From contig NMRA01000833.1 of NCBI GenBank assembly GCA_002633005.1, forward strand, positions 24,553 to 65,746: a stretch of 41,194 nt of DNA. The letters are read 5' to 3'. This stretch comes from Phoronis australis. Its lineage: Eukaryota; Phoronida; Phoronidae. The stretch's first letter is position 1. Each line of letters starts with the position of its first letter. This document shows positions 1 to 11,835 of the stretch, in pieces. The position numbers were made by a program, and so were the translations under genes. The notes below the pieces were generated by a model. It saw only the letters and a list, made by a program, of their open reading frames with translations, was not told the origin of the DNA and ran no database searches.

Positions 1-317
1 ACAAGCCACCACAAAGACAGGACATCCTTCCAGAACAACTTTAAAAACCATGTGAACAGTTTGTGTGGTGTAAGATGTAATTTCAGCCAAGAGAAACCCT
101 TTCTTTGTCCATGGTGATAAACTTATGACGATAGATACGCTACAAGTCTTCAGATTATCGAAGTGACTGGAAAATAGCAATATGACAACTATAAGCAAAC
201 AGTCCTAATTGTAAAGTCACCACCAATAAATACTATTATCAAGAAAATACAAGTTTGCTGTTTTCAAAAAAGCTATAGCGGGAAGGCAATAAGAGCAACT
301 CAGCAACGCATGGATGA

Positions 318-1407
318 CATCAAGAAAGACTAGCTAGTCAATTTCTAGAAGCTAACCTGGATGATTTTCTTATGCATGAGAATCATTCTTGGCCACCATC
401 CCTGAACCAAAACGGCAGTTTGCGTTTACCTTCACAGAAGTCACAGTTACTTAACATGTTGGAATTTCCTCATCCAGATGTTCCTGAATCCGTCGATGTC
501 AAAGTCTTTGATGAACCAGCTATTGTGCACAGCTTTTCTCCAAACTAATCAGACAGTTCTGTGTGCATATTCTAAACTTCACAACTGTAGTAGAGTTGAC
601 ATTGTGTTTGCAGATGCTTACATCGAAGGCAGCTTGAAGGCCACCGCAAAAGCTGATAGAGGTTCAAGTGACCTTGCCAAAGTTTCACCCCAAATGCGAC
701 TGTCTCTGAACTTCCGGAATTTCTTGCAAAACTCGAAGAATTAAGAGGAATTGTTTGACAATCGCCTGTTCTCCAGAACAAGATATATATGTTACCTACG
801 GCCAGTCTGTTCTTTCCTCTGGTTCTGACATACCACCGTGCGATCATGAGGAGTTGGACACCCTATGGGCTTGTACATTGCAGACGTTTCATCAAAAGTA
901 ATCAGAGAATACTAGTTACTACAGTGAATACTGATGTTGCGGTCGTTTTTATTGGTGTTTTGATTAGTTTAAGGCTTTGCAGCCAGCAATTCTAGTACAG
1001 GTAGTGGTTAAAGCTGGAAAGAACGCGCGGTAGCTCATTGCCAGTAGCGTGTTTGACCAGCTTGGGTACGATTTGTGTGTAGCTCTACCAGTTTCATGCC
1101 TTAACAGAGTCGGACACAACATCCCAGTTCTATGGAGAAGGAAAGAAAACAGCATGGAAGACATGGAAAGCTAACCCTGAAGCTACTCAGGCATTCTCAT
1201 GCCGGCAATTTTAATTCCTTTCACCAACTCTCCATCGACAGTCAGGAGTTCAAAACAAATGACATTTACATGTCTCGTTTATCATCGAAAAGCCGAAACC
1301 AGCCAGGTCAATACTTTACAAAAGGAGCTTTCCCCCAAAAGTTCAGATTATGCCGGCAGAGGGGTCCAGAGAGGTTTGGATGGCAGAGAGACACAGACCA
1401 ATTGTAG
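318..1407 (+). pseudogene. Decayed repeat-associated protein of unknown function
   Basis: Fragments in several frames line up, in order, with a protein family I remember as recurring in many copies in invertebrate genomes. Its function is unknown to me and it may have a PIN/FEN-like nuclease fold. From 351 one frame reads ANLDDFLMHENHSWPPSLN and, after 456, PHPDVPESVDVKVFD, then stops at about 548. A second frame has RVDIVFADAYIEGSLKAT (about 590-650). A third has TVNTDVAVVFIGVL (about 920-965). About 1110-1195 reads SDTTSQFYGEGKKTAWKTW. The frame changes and stops mean it is dead. Its 5' part may start before the window. Family recognition is from memory of these motifs; the fold is inference. 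Confidence 0.6.
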
Positions 1408-4400
1408 TTGGTTAGTTAAATTTTGGACCCATATTGGATTTATGCAAATGAGGGGTTTTCATATTATAAGGAAAATATATTGCAATGTCATTTTGATAGA
1501 TTTCTAGTTAAGAAAGTACCACTACCTAGCCTTAAAATGTGTGATCACCTCTTTAAGCAACCAATTGAAGTGTTATTTGGCGGCCATTTTGTTTTTTCAA
1601 GATTTGACCTTGACCCTGACCTCAAAATTTGGGCAACCGACCCCCATGAGATTCAGCATGTCAAAAAGTACCAGTGTACCAAATTTCTTGCTTTAATCCG
1701 AGGTGTAAACGTTTTCGAGTTAAGGGCCTGGACTATTCAGAAAATGTATATTTTCATTTTTCGAATACATTTAAGTTTGTTTATAAATGCACAGATTTAA
1801 TTTGTTAAAACTTCACTGTCTACAAATGTGTTTCTTTAATTGTTCAAAGTGAAGACAGGTCCACTAAATATACCAACTTCAGACAATTGACAAATAAGTG
1901 CATGAATATCTAAATTGGTTTCACAGCTCCAACTGCAGATGTACATGTACATGTATGTGCACCAAAATTGTCATCCAAACCTAAAAAAATGGTTGCCTAC
2001 ATGCTTTTTGAACATTTGGAGAATTCGTGCTTGATACAACAAAGGGAATTTAGGTCGCTTTTTTCTAATTTGATCACACGACAAAAAACGACCAAATATT
2101 GGACTGCACATGACAGGAGAAGAGCACGCGCTTGCAAGGATTCCTCGCATATATTCAAAGCCTTGCTTATTATCGTGGGGAAATCAAAGGTCAGCTAGCA
2201 TGATTGCGTTGTAATGAAACGAATACAATTCAAACCGTTTTTCTCCCACGAACTAGTCATCCAACTCTTTGTGCCATTCTTGTAGTGAGAAGGTTGATAA
2301 ACACTCGGTCTGCAACAATGTCTGACAAGTCATCAGACCAAGAATTTAGTGAAAGAAAATTATATATAATTAGTTGACCTTCGAAAGGCCCCGCGGGATA
2401 CTATATGAAGTGAACGTTAGAACAGAGTCCCTAATTAAGAATATGTGTAATTTTAACAGCATCCCGTCGTCTAGATGTTCTTTCAGCAGCATATGGAGGT
2501 TGAGCGTTTTGCATTTTGGTCTTAGAGGGGGAAACTAGTCTACATAGTGTCTTCGAACTTTTCGGGTGATGGTAAACAATCGGTGTTAGTCACAAACAAT
2601 AGTCCTTTTGAAATTGAACGGTGTTTATTACCAGAGATCGCACTCACCTACATGTACAAGGTGATTGGAAGTAATTCATTGTGAACCCCCTCTTAGTTAT
2701 GCAACTGTCCCACTTGCCCTGTGTAAGCAAACACGGCTTATCAAGGGCTTTATGGTGTCGACTGAGAGGTAACGGGTTTATTACCCTCTGTGGGTTTTAA
2801 GTAGCCCAACCCGTCCAGAATATGGGATTTCGGCGAGCACAACACAAAGTGAATTTTGTCTGTCAAAAGCCATTCTGTGGTCAGGGCATGTATTGAATCG
2901 TATACAGTTTTTGGGGGTACCTCGGGGGTCATTTTTGGTTGTTTCCAGAGTGCAATTTGTCTGTCGTGGGTCATTCGGTGTTCCGTGGGGCACGTTAGCT
3001 TTTCCGGTACCTAGAATATTTAATCTAGCTTAAATTTTCAGTGCTTGCCGTTTTCGATGTATTTTTGGGTTTCAGGTGAGTACAACGAGAGATATTAAAT
3101 TATGTACATACTGAGGTGGACTCTAAGTGCTCCAGGGGTTAGATGCTGGTACCTCGTTCATCTTTGTTAAGCGATTCCCGGTCTGTATTGCTACAATCGG
3201 AGACTGACAATCGAAATGTAGTTGTGGCGGCTAACTATTTTACCGTGGAAGGTACTTGCTAAATCGTTTTCTTAACAAAACTAAGCCCATGCAATACACG
3301 TTAACCTTGCATCCGGTGTTATTTTATAAGTGACATTTCAACCAAATTAACAGTACACCTGACCCCGAGACTTGCTGTAACGTTTTGTCTTCTATGACGA
3401 AATGAAATTAGCGTAATCGTTGGTGACGACGCTTACGAGTATTTATTGGATTCATTTGAAAGGCTAATGACTTTGTAATGATCCGTGAATCGTTAGTCAC
3501 GACAACTATTAGACAGTCGAAATAACATCAAATTTTATAAACTTTCCTAAATACACATTAAATACATGAAAGTAACGTCAGTCCAATGGAATACAACGCA
3601 CGTAATCTCACGGTTCGCTTTAACATTGCGCATTACTCTTGTCCTTTGAAAAATGTGACTGCTTGAACGATAATTTCTGAACTAATCGGCTTTCACTTCA
3701 TAAAAGTACACGAAAACCTGATTTTAAAACAAATCAAGGTTAGGTATATAGTACAATTACGCTTGCACTAAAAGTGCATATACCTCCAATAGTCACAACC
3801 TACCTCAGTATGAACCCCACACCCCCACCTCACCCCTGCCCTATGAAATAGAAAAAGAGCATAAAGTGTTATTTAATACAGAACCAATTGGTTAATTATA
3901 TTAGTTGAACACATACAAAATGAGACAGCTTTTAAAGTCTTAATTAAATTTGACTCAAAGTGTGACCAAAGTATTCTTAATATCCAAAGGGTAATAAGAC
4001 CCGATTTGCCCTAGTTGCTATCTTGTTTATCTTAATATCTAAAACGAGCCGATGCTCTGTTAACGTAGTCAATGATCAAAAGTTTGGGACAAGTTTGGAA
4101 AATGTGCAACAGAAGGTGGAGGAACAACCTGTTGAAAAATGGGTTTTGTATCCTTTTGAGTCATCTGCGGTGTTCTGGTATGGATAATGTTTTGGAAACG
4201 CAGAGGGCGTGCATGCAATGTGGTGGCCATCAATATGTATAACAATGGATATGTATTCACCTGAACTCGCAAGGTAATAGAGCACCTCCTAAAAAAACAG
4301 AGCAATAAAAATTAGCGACCTCGTTTAGTCAAATCACTGACAGAAGATGTTCGGTTTCTTAAAGGTTAACTGCCAACGGGCCATTACGTACCATTCAATT

Positions 4401-5640
4401 TGAAAGCATAGCCTGAGCTGTCATCAATCGGTCAGTCATTAAAACGGCATTAACCCACGTTACATTTACGTGTTTAAAATCCGAGTTTAGATTTAGAACA
4501 CTTGCCGTCATAAAACCTCCATCTTGGTGGATGGATGAGAAACAGTTAGACACGGCTTAAATAATCAAATATCAACCTTGTTAAAAAGAAATCCTTACTT
4601 AGATTTTTTTATTGAGGATGTTCCGTACAAAAATACATAATGGCAATGAACAATGTACAAAAATGGAAAGGGCATGGAGATACAATGGTGATAAATTACA
4701 AATATTTTGATAATGGAAAAGCATACAAATGATAGTGATCAGATTAAAAACCTTGTTTAAATTAAGCATAACTATTTTAAATACAAAAGAAAAGCGATGT
4801 ACAAATAATTGTGTTGTTGTCACACGATCGTAAAAAGATACAGATAGTGATTAGGTTGAGAAAATTGACTCTACAAACATTTTTTAAAATGATTAAAAGT
4901 ATGTGTTTAATTTGACCAGAGAGACCAGTCTACTCCCTAATATCAATCACGTGCCAACATGTAGATACCAGAATGTTATGTTGTGAGCTAAAACGAGTAT
5001 TTGTGTGGTATGAAATGGCATAGTACAGTATTTCTGATCAGGTATTGTAGTGCATCACCGTAGTAACACTAAGGAACCATGCGCCACCGTTTCAACTCAT
5101 AATAGTTAGCAACGGCCATTCGCTTTTAATTCAGTGAACATCTGACTGAGTACCAAATGGGACAGGATGATCATAACAGCCTATTTTTGCATCCTTAAAA
5201 GTCTGATCAATCAGAGTACCAGCCATTACAACACGAGTATGTTCAGGTACAGCTTGATGCAGAGCTAGAGAGTGTGTCAGTGCCAATGCCACGTGGAATT
5301 ATCACTGCCACTCAATGTCAATGATTAAATTTCAATCATAACAATATCTTTTTTCCATCCTTATATTAATAAAGGTTCCAAAACAGTCAAATCGTGCAGC
5401 ACCTCTTGGCGCCCCGTGCACATTAATAACATAGGCTTTGCCCTGTTGAAATGAATCGACATGTAGCTGTATACAAAAAACTTCAATACCATCACTGTCG
5501 AGATCTAGCCTCCTTGAGAATTTTCTTTGTAAGATAGGTTGAAAGAGTAAGGCTTAGAATGGAACCGGATGGCATTTGTAGCCTCAGCGAACTGCTTTAA
5601 CATCACCTGAACAATAGCCTTTGTACAAATCTGTATACTA
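1408..5640. other. No gene recognised; AT-rich non-coding
   Basis: Short ORFs on both strands show no family motif, no Cys pattern and no convincing splice context. Around 4604-4850 the plus strand is strongly A-rich and begins with a T-run followed by ATTGAGGATG, which could be the 3' end of an old minus-strand retroelement, but no coding remnant is attached. Nothing else stands out. Confidence 0.5.
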
Positions 5641-5850
5641 TTTATTATCGACAAAATAGATAAATGATACGTGCGTTGCAAAATCGTTACCATTGATAGA
5701 TGAAAAGCAGACCGCGGTAGGCGATATGAAGTCATTTATTATGATTAATACAATTACAAGTAAATATAGTGAATACAGATAAATAAAATAAAAAATGATA
5801 ATCTCTGGTAAGATGGGCAAAAAAAGCGCCGACCACGTGGAAGAACGAGA
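5641..5850. repeat. Direct repeat R1, copy 1
   Basis: About 200 bases here recur at 6195-6390 in the same orientation, roughly 550 bases downstream. Shared landmarks are ATACGTGCGT, TCGTTACCA, CATTTATT followed by ATACAATTACA, ATACAGATAA and GATGGGCAA. The resemblance is imperfect, so the duplication is old. It produces two unrelated-looking minus-strand ORFs that share the C-terminal tail TIFTCNCI, which is a repeat artefact rather than evidence for genes. Confidence 0.7.
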
Positions 5851-6194
5851 GAATGACGAGAAAGTGGTGGTAGATGTTGGGAAAAATTAATAAGTTTTGG
5901 AACGTACGAGAATGTGGCCGGGACAAAGGTGAATTGAAAACGAGGCTACAATAACACAGAAAACGCCTAAGGACACGCGACAATCATCAGCCTTTTAGAG
6001 CCAAGAGCTGACCAAGCTCAAGGCACATGATAAAAACAGACCAATACAAAGGCTGGGAAAATGACGTGCAGTCCTACACAAAGGAATAATGAATAGACCG
6101 AAATGGGGAGGGGAAAAGAGAAAGACGGGTCCATTTATTCACATAAATATATTTAACAAGTGAAATGCCATTGATGAGAAACATATGTCCCGAA

Positions 6195-6390
6195 TAATAA
6201 ATAAATAATACGTGCGTCACAATCTCGTTACCAGAGATGAAAAGGAAACCGTGGAAGGTGATATAAGTTCATTTATTGTGACTAATACAATTACAGGTAA
6301 AAATAGTTAATACAGATAAGTAAAATAAAACGATGAAAATCTCTTGTGAGATGGGCAATACAATAGCGCCGCCACAAGAGACGTTGAAGT
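6195..6390. repeat. Direct repeat R1, copy 2
   Basis: This is the partner of the block at 5641-5850, with the same order of landmark words (ATACGTGCGT, TCGTTACCA, ATACAATTACA, ATACAGATAA, GATGGGCAA). About 350 bases of unrelated sequence separate the two copies. No target duplication or terminal inverted repeat was seen, so whether this is a pair of element ends or a local duplication is open. Confidence 0.7.
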
Positions 6391-7699
6391 ACTTGTACAG
6401 CTGTATTTTGACGATGTTGTGCAACAAATGAAACCAGACGTATTTTGGCGTCAACTACCTTGAAAGAGGCAAAACGTGTCACGCATGCCACAGTTTGTTC
6501 CATTTTTCAAACTCTAAATTTCACCGAGGAAATCCAACACCTCAGCCGAGATCTAGACAGGATCACCACTACTAACAACAGAGAAGATGATTATACCGAA
6601 GGGTATTTAAGGACATTGCCTCCAAGGCAAAAAAAAACTATTCTGCTTCAGTTTAGAGCGAGTAGTTCCACTCGATAACAGCAGGTAGAGTTCTTTTACC
6701 TGACACTTTACGGCAGACGGAGGTGTTGAAATTAACCAATGACGTCACAGATTCCAACGCAGACTGTAAAGCAGTTCAAAACACGCTTACTGGGGTCAGC
6801 ATACCGTTTGAATTTATCGTTTTACACCAATAAATCATCAATATTCGATGTGAAACCCTTACAAAAAATTGATTTCTCGAACATATATGTTGTTTTATTT
6901 CGCTGTTACGGATTTACAGGTATTTGAGCGTACCGTAGCCTGCAAAGTTTGGTTACCAAGATCGGTCGCGAGAATTTTGAGTCTGTTCGGTGATATATTC
7001 GAAATATTCTTCCGTGAAATACAGACAGCAGAACAAAGGTGTATCTTGTTGTTTTAGATTTGCATTTATTTCACTTCTCAAAACACACAACACGCTTGTT
7101 ATCCCTGTCCAGTGGCTCGGAATCCGATCAGGCCCGTCGCAGCCGAACTGAAGACATCACGAACATAAACCAGCCAACGTTGAAAACTAAACTTCCAGGC
7201 ACGCAAAGACTATACTAGCGAGCCAAAGAAACAATGTGCACGAGATTATTTTGATGAACTTAGCCGCGAAACGTCAAATCTATTTACTCGTCGTGGGCCG
7301 CGAAATCAAGTTCCCCTTCCACAGAACCAACAGGGCAAAAGTTGTACACCAACAAGGATTGGAATAAAGTATATGTATATCTAAATAAAGATTCCCCTAA
7401 CATCTGACCACAGGATATTAAATCGAGTTGTTGTTTCACATCATCTTTTTGTCAGCAAACACTGAATTAACATGAGCTCACACGGCCCGAGTCGGAGCCC
7501 GGTCAATTAGCTTTAACGCATCTAAAGCCGGTAACTCAGTGATTTACTCATTGCTGTCTTCTCAAAACATTTGCACTCACGTATAATCTAAAGGCATTAC
7601 ACATAGTATCTAATGAAACAGATATTGTTTCAGTTTCATATAAGCATTGGTTAGGGCGATAATTCGTTTTGAAACAGAAGGCACCATGATAAACATTAA

Positions 7700-8164
7700 G
7701 ATGGCAAATCACAATCCCGATTTGACGAGTGCTCATCTTACGAAGACTTCAAAGGTCGATCGTTAGTTTCACAGTTCGAATCGGAATACACTGATCAAGT
7801 AATACTAGATGTAGAGATACACCGTAAACGTGCACAGACAACGGAACATACGGATAGATTTGAAAAGTGTTTGAACGACTTGTCATGGTGTTAGTGCGCT
7901 AAGTGCACGATAATGGAAACGACTGACGCTTGCGTTTGCTGCCACGAAATTCCGCAAGTGAAACGCCTTATTGGAGAAGCGCAGACGTGTCCCACGGACC
8001 ATCATGATTTTGCAAAGCATATAAACAGAAGTGTGCTTACGACGTTTTTAGGATTGGGAAAAAGAACTGGCGAAAACATCCTACACCTGAGGTCCAAACA
8101 TAAGCCTGAAGAACGAGTAAGTCATCTAACAGGTTATATAAAATGTTATGTTCTCATGCCTTGA
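7700..8164 (+). pseudogene. P2X7 C-terminal (ballast)-like zinc domain, one stop
   Basis: One frame stays open from about 7700 to the stop at 8162 except for a TAG at 7892-7894; the ATG at 7913 follows that stop. Early residues read SQFESEYTD, resembling the YQFEPE lead-in I recall from invertebrate proteins with this domain. Then comes W-C-(stop)-C-x2-C-x3-M-x-T, a C-x-C-C-H-E-I motif, a C-P-T-D-H loop and the helix-like NRSVLTTF. The order WC-x-C-x2-C, CC, C-x-T and VL matches the cysteine-rich cytosolic domain of P2X7 receptors, which coordinates zinc; no channel part is present. It lies inside a transposon and is convergent with the THAP frame. Either the stop is recent or only the 83-residue downstream part is made. 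Confidence 0.68.
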
Positions 8165-8239
8165 ATTGTTTATGTTTTCGTGGCCAACTACAGTTCTCGA
8201 TAATAAAAACTGATAAGCAACTGATCCGCGTTTCTTTGT

Positions 8240-8570
8240 CTCCTGCCTGCCCAACACCAACACACTAGGCATAGCATCTGACTTCAGCCCGAGTCTCTTT
8301 TTCTGCCCTGGCATGAGCTCTTGGTTAACCCGGCATTCGTCAGTAAAATTACTGTCAACGAAATGCCGGATACAGACACGAAGATGTTTCACGGCCTCAT
8401 ACTTGATATTAATGGCGTACTTTTCATTCTTCACCGCCGCGAGTCACTTCCGAAGCATTACGGGTTCTCGAGGAAATCGAAATAACAATATACCGGCTTT
8501 CCTCGCATTTTCAAAGTACATACAAGCTGAAATGATACACCACACAATAGTGGCACTAACTCTGCAAAAG
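8240..8570 (-). pseudogene. THAP zinc-finger remnant in family B copy 1
   Basis: Read on the minus strand, the frame gives ENARKAGILLFRFPREPVML, then an in-frame TGA where the second copy has Trp, then KYEAVKHLRVCIRHFVDSNF and finally SDAMPSVL. The FP-x-P-x-LR(K)-W block, the C-x2-H pair (VCIRHF) and the closing A-[MV]-P-[ST] box are the hallmarks of the THAP DNA-binding finger. The first cysteines, nearer 8590, are not conserved here. THAP fingers sit at the N terminus of several transposases and bind their ends. The internal stop and missing first cysteines make this copy non-functional. Confidence 0.7.
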
Positions 8571-8714
8571 AACCACTGCGTCGTTTCTCACCTTCCTCAC
8601 ACGTTAACCCAACACCTATTGGCAAGGTAAGATCGATCGTATACGAGGTGACGTGGATATAGACCGATTCAGACGGTAAAATGATTAATTAAATCGGGTT
8701 GCATTCTCCTTTAA

Positions 8715-9060
8715 TTGGAATGGATTTCTGCATAGCTTTTGTCAAACAGCTATATGAAATGTGATGTGTATGGTATGCGTTTGATCTTGTGCATTGACAA
8801 AAACTTGCTGGAATAAAGCAAAGTTAGAGTCAAGACTTCTTGCTCACTCCTTTCTCCACACGACATTACAATCTCTAAAGCCGAAAGTTCCATGTGTTGA
8901 ATAGTGCACTAGCGGAAAATGCACATTTTTAGGTTTTGCCACTGCTAAGCGACAGGCGCAGTCCTACTTCGAATTTCTCTTAGTGAGTGTGTATGAAAGA
9001 ACAACGCGTTGAGGGTTTAACCTAAATAAGTTACTGTGGCAAGAGTTAAATCAGCCGCTT
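8715..9060. other. Spacer with no recognised feature
   Basis: This is sequence between the TTAA element and the minisatellite. I see no ORF with a family motif, no splice-flanked exon and no repeat. Confidence 0.5.
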
Positions 9061-9908
9061 TTATTGCTTTTGTTGTTTTCTCAACTCACTTGTTGCTCTT
9101 GTAGTTAGCTCAACTCACTTATTTCTCTTGTTGTTAGCTCAACTCACTTATTGCTTTTGTTGTTAGCTCAATTCACTTATTGCATATGTTGTTTTCTCAA
9201 CTCACTTATTGCTTCTGTTGTTAGCTCACCTCACTTATTGCTCTTGCTGTTAGCTCAACTCACTTATTGCTCTTGTTGTTAGCACAACTTAGTGATCTTG
9301 TTGTTAGCTCACCTCACTTATTGCTCTTGTTGTTAGCTCAACTCATTTATTGCTCCTGTTGTTAGCTCAACTCACTTATTGCTCCTGTGGTTAGCTCAAC
9401 TCACGTGTTGCTATTGTTGTTAGTTCAGCTCACTTATTGCTCTTGTTGTTGGCTCAATTCACTTATTGCTCTTGTTGTTAGCACAACTCACTTTATTGCT
9501 CTTGTTGTCAGCCCAACTCACTTATTGCTCCTGTTTTAGCTCAACTCACTTATTGCTCCTGTTCTTAGCTCAACTCACTTGCATTGCTCTTGTTGTTAGG
9601 TCATCCCACTTATTGCTCCTGTTGTTAGCTCAACTCACTTATTGTTCATGTTTTAGCTCAACTCACTTATTGCTCCTGCTCTTAGCTCAACTCACTTGCA
9701 TTGCTTTTGTTGTTAGGTCATCCCACTTATTGCTCTTGTTGTTAGCTCAACTCACTTATTCATCTTGTTGTTAGCTCAAGTCACGCATTGCTATTGTTGT
9801 TAGCTGAACTTACTTATTGGTCTTGTTGTTAGCTCAGCCCACTTTTAGCTCTTGTTGTTAAATCAACTCAATTATTGCTCTTGTTGTTAGCTCAATTTAC
9901 TTATTTGT
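9061..9908. repeat. 29-bp minisatellite, about 29 copies
   Basis: A tandem array built on a 29-base unit of the form TTGCTCTTGTTGTTAGC followed by TCAACTCACTTA. Copies differ by substitutions and one- to three-base indels (for example units with CTTGCATTGC). Because 29 is not a multiple of three, the plus strand cycles through frames and yields a low-complexity Leu/Thr/Cys-rich ORF (9466-9774) that is a by-product, not a gene. One strand is strongly pyrimidine/T-biased. Confidence 0.92.
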
Positions 9909-10704
9909 TTGCCTGTGTAAAAACTTGGCTTTGCTTATCCGTCGTGTGCACTGTATATGTATCTCGTGTGCCAGGTACATGTATCTCTTGTTCGTTTCGA
10001 GTGCATGGCGACGTGCAGTGCGCAGATACTTGTTTAATGTTCCGATACATTTTAAAAATGATTTATAGATGATCTAGTCAGGTATAGCACTACAATTATT
10101 GTCACTTATCATAGGCGACATAAAAAATAGTTTAGATGAAGTATTTATGAAGGTGCTATAGTCAGTAACCATCAATCCTTACTTAGATGATCTGCAGTCC
10201 AGAGGCTGGGAGTATACCACATATTTCTTCGTAGATCGCAGACATTATATAGCAAAGTTTGGTTAAACTTGTACTCCACTCCAAACCTTTCAACTACAGT
10301 TGCCAGTTGTTTGTTGTATTTTTTACCTCTCTCACGAATTTCTTTTTTTTTAGATTCCCTAGACGAAGACACGAACCTGCTGGAAAATGAACTGACGTCA
10401 CGACATCAAGGGATCGGTCGAATAATTACTTTTTTGCAATCGGTCTGATTATTAAATTGTACGCGTTGTACTGTAAGCCTTTAACTAACTCGTTAGTCAT
10501 TTTATTTGACGAGAACATCCAGTGTTTGTTGCTGGTGTGCATGCAGGCGTGCGTACGTGCGTGTTCGTGTGTGTATGCCTTCGCAAAAAACGATTGCCTG
10601 GTCTTCTGTTGACTGCTGGTTGTATATGTAAAAAGTATGGTGTGATAGAAGATAACATCGACACTGGTACTAATTAACCAAGCATTTTTTGATCCATTAC
10701 ATAG
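9909..10704. other. Non-coding stretch before first EGF exon
   Basis: It contains a CA/TG-rich patch near 10545-10580 and no recognised coding. Any signal-peptide exon of the EGF gene would have to lie here, further left, or outside the window; I could not find an ATG followed by a hydrophobic stretch and a phase-1 donor. Confidence 0.5.
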
Positions 10705-10827
10705 ATCCGTCGAGCATTCACTGTTCAAAGGGAGGGACGCTGTGTCAATCTAATGCCTTTTGCAACAGGAACACAAGCGAATGTATATGTAAACAAGGAT
10801 TTCTTAACGACAAGGATTTCTGCATCG
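10705..10827 (+). CDS. EGF-like exon 1, GG-type module
   Basis: A 123-base exon between acceptor ...TTACATAG and donor GTATGT, phase 1 at both ends. It encodes one six-Cys module, C-x2-GG-x2-C-x5-C-x6-C-x-C-x2-G-F-x6-C, with start HCSKGGTLC and end KQGFLNDKDFC. An N-T-S sequon lies in the third loop. Extracellular EGF-like modules of this kind mediate protein contacts, and no calcium motif is present. It is the leftmost recognisable exon, yet its spacing matches the modules at 18 kb and beyond rather than its immediate neighbours, which are calcium-binding EGFs. The start of the protein is not in evidence. Confidence 0.85.
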
Positions 10828-11835
10828 GTATGTATTTCTAATGAATTATAAAATGCTGCGTTTTTCTGAAATCGATGAGTCTACCTGTAGGTGCAATACA
10901 ACGTGTACTTCATTTTCATGAATTACCACTGACCTATTTAATTCTTGGGTGATCGTCAAAATGCCTTGCATACTGTCAAGTATACATGTAGGCCTAGTAT
11001 GTTCATCCACAGTTTGAGAAATACCTAACAAGTCGTCTGGACTAGTTTCTAGCAGTCTAGCCGATTACAACCTGACTCGTGACTCGTCATGAAAATACCG
11101 TAAATCAGTTATGGAACTTTGTACAAAACCTTAAAACAACATAATTGCGCGTGCGTGGATGGCTTTCATTTCAATTAATGGTTGATGACCACTTGGTAAG
11201 TCTACGTTTAAGCTCACTCGTCAGGTATACTTTGCTTGTGTTAGGTCCCATCGGAAACGGCCGAGTGATGCAAACCTTAGCCAACACATTGGGCATCTCT
11301 TCGTATTGCTCATTATGTACAGAATACTAGCAAAAGCGATAAACAAACAGCGTGTTAAGCATCACACATTGTTTTTAATAGATAATTAACGAAACCTATT
11401 TAACAACTCAACACACGTGTCTTTAAAATGGTTACATGTCATCATAACTGCTGCGGCAACTTTAACAAGCAATATGCCAATGCAGTGTATGGAGAATTTA
11501 TGTTACGACTTCATAGTTTCCCGTGTTATTTTAACCGAGAAGACTTTTATTTCAACAGTCTTTACATGCACCTGCTTAGCTGATACACGTGCATTGCCCA
11601 GTATGATAGCTTTAGTGGCATTAGAGAGTCGAATCGGTTACGAAATTATAATTTGAAAAACCAGAATATGGACTGAAGATGCTGTTCCAACTGTACCTGC
11701 AAATGACGCCATTATTGGCATGTTCTTGACCAAAGTTTCCCATTTCCACCTAACCCCGTCATTAAGATACGCTCGGGATTTCTGAAAACGAGTGACACGG
11801 CCTACAACTGTGTTACACTGTTCTTATTGTTAAAG
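10828..11835. other. Intron 1
   Basis: Intron between EGF exons 1 and 2. Short ORFs on both strands carry no family motif. No transposon ends or tandem repeats were noticed. Confidence 0.6.

Larger units (their letters stand above)
6611..8710 (-). mobile_element. TTAA transposon family B, copy 1 (THAP + P2X7-like)
   Basis: The element is bounded by TTAA at 6607-6610 and 8711-8714. Its ends are short imperfect inverted repeats: GGACATTGCCTCC at the left, and at the right the reverse complement of AGGAGAATGCAACC. A second, inverted copy lies at 21710-23557 and matches across both flanks. Inside, a THAP zinc finger runs on the minus strand from the right end. A P2X7-like cysteine domain runs on the plus strand towards it, so the two are convergent. 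TTAA target sites plus a THAP domain are known of the Kolobok superfamily. No DDE domain is visible, so the element is probably non-autonomous or internally deleted. Orientation is given by the THAP reading frame. Confidence 0.7.

Noticed and set aside
5732-6454. Two minus-strand ORFs sharing a C-terminal TIFTCNCI as a gene family
   Set aside because: The shared end reflects a direct DNA repeat; the remaining parts are unrelated and lack motifs.
9466-9774. 102-codon Leu-rich plus-strand ORF
   Set aside because: Generated by the 29-bp minisatellite; three units make an 87-base period that stays open by chance.
10540-10580. CRISPR-like or regulatory repeat at the GTGCGTGCG-type patch
   Set aside because: It is a short purine-pyrimidine alternating patch without unit-spacer structure; the genome is clearly eukaryotic.
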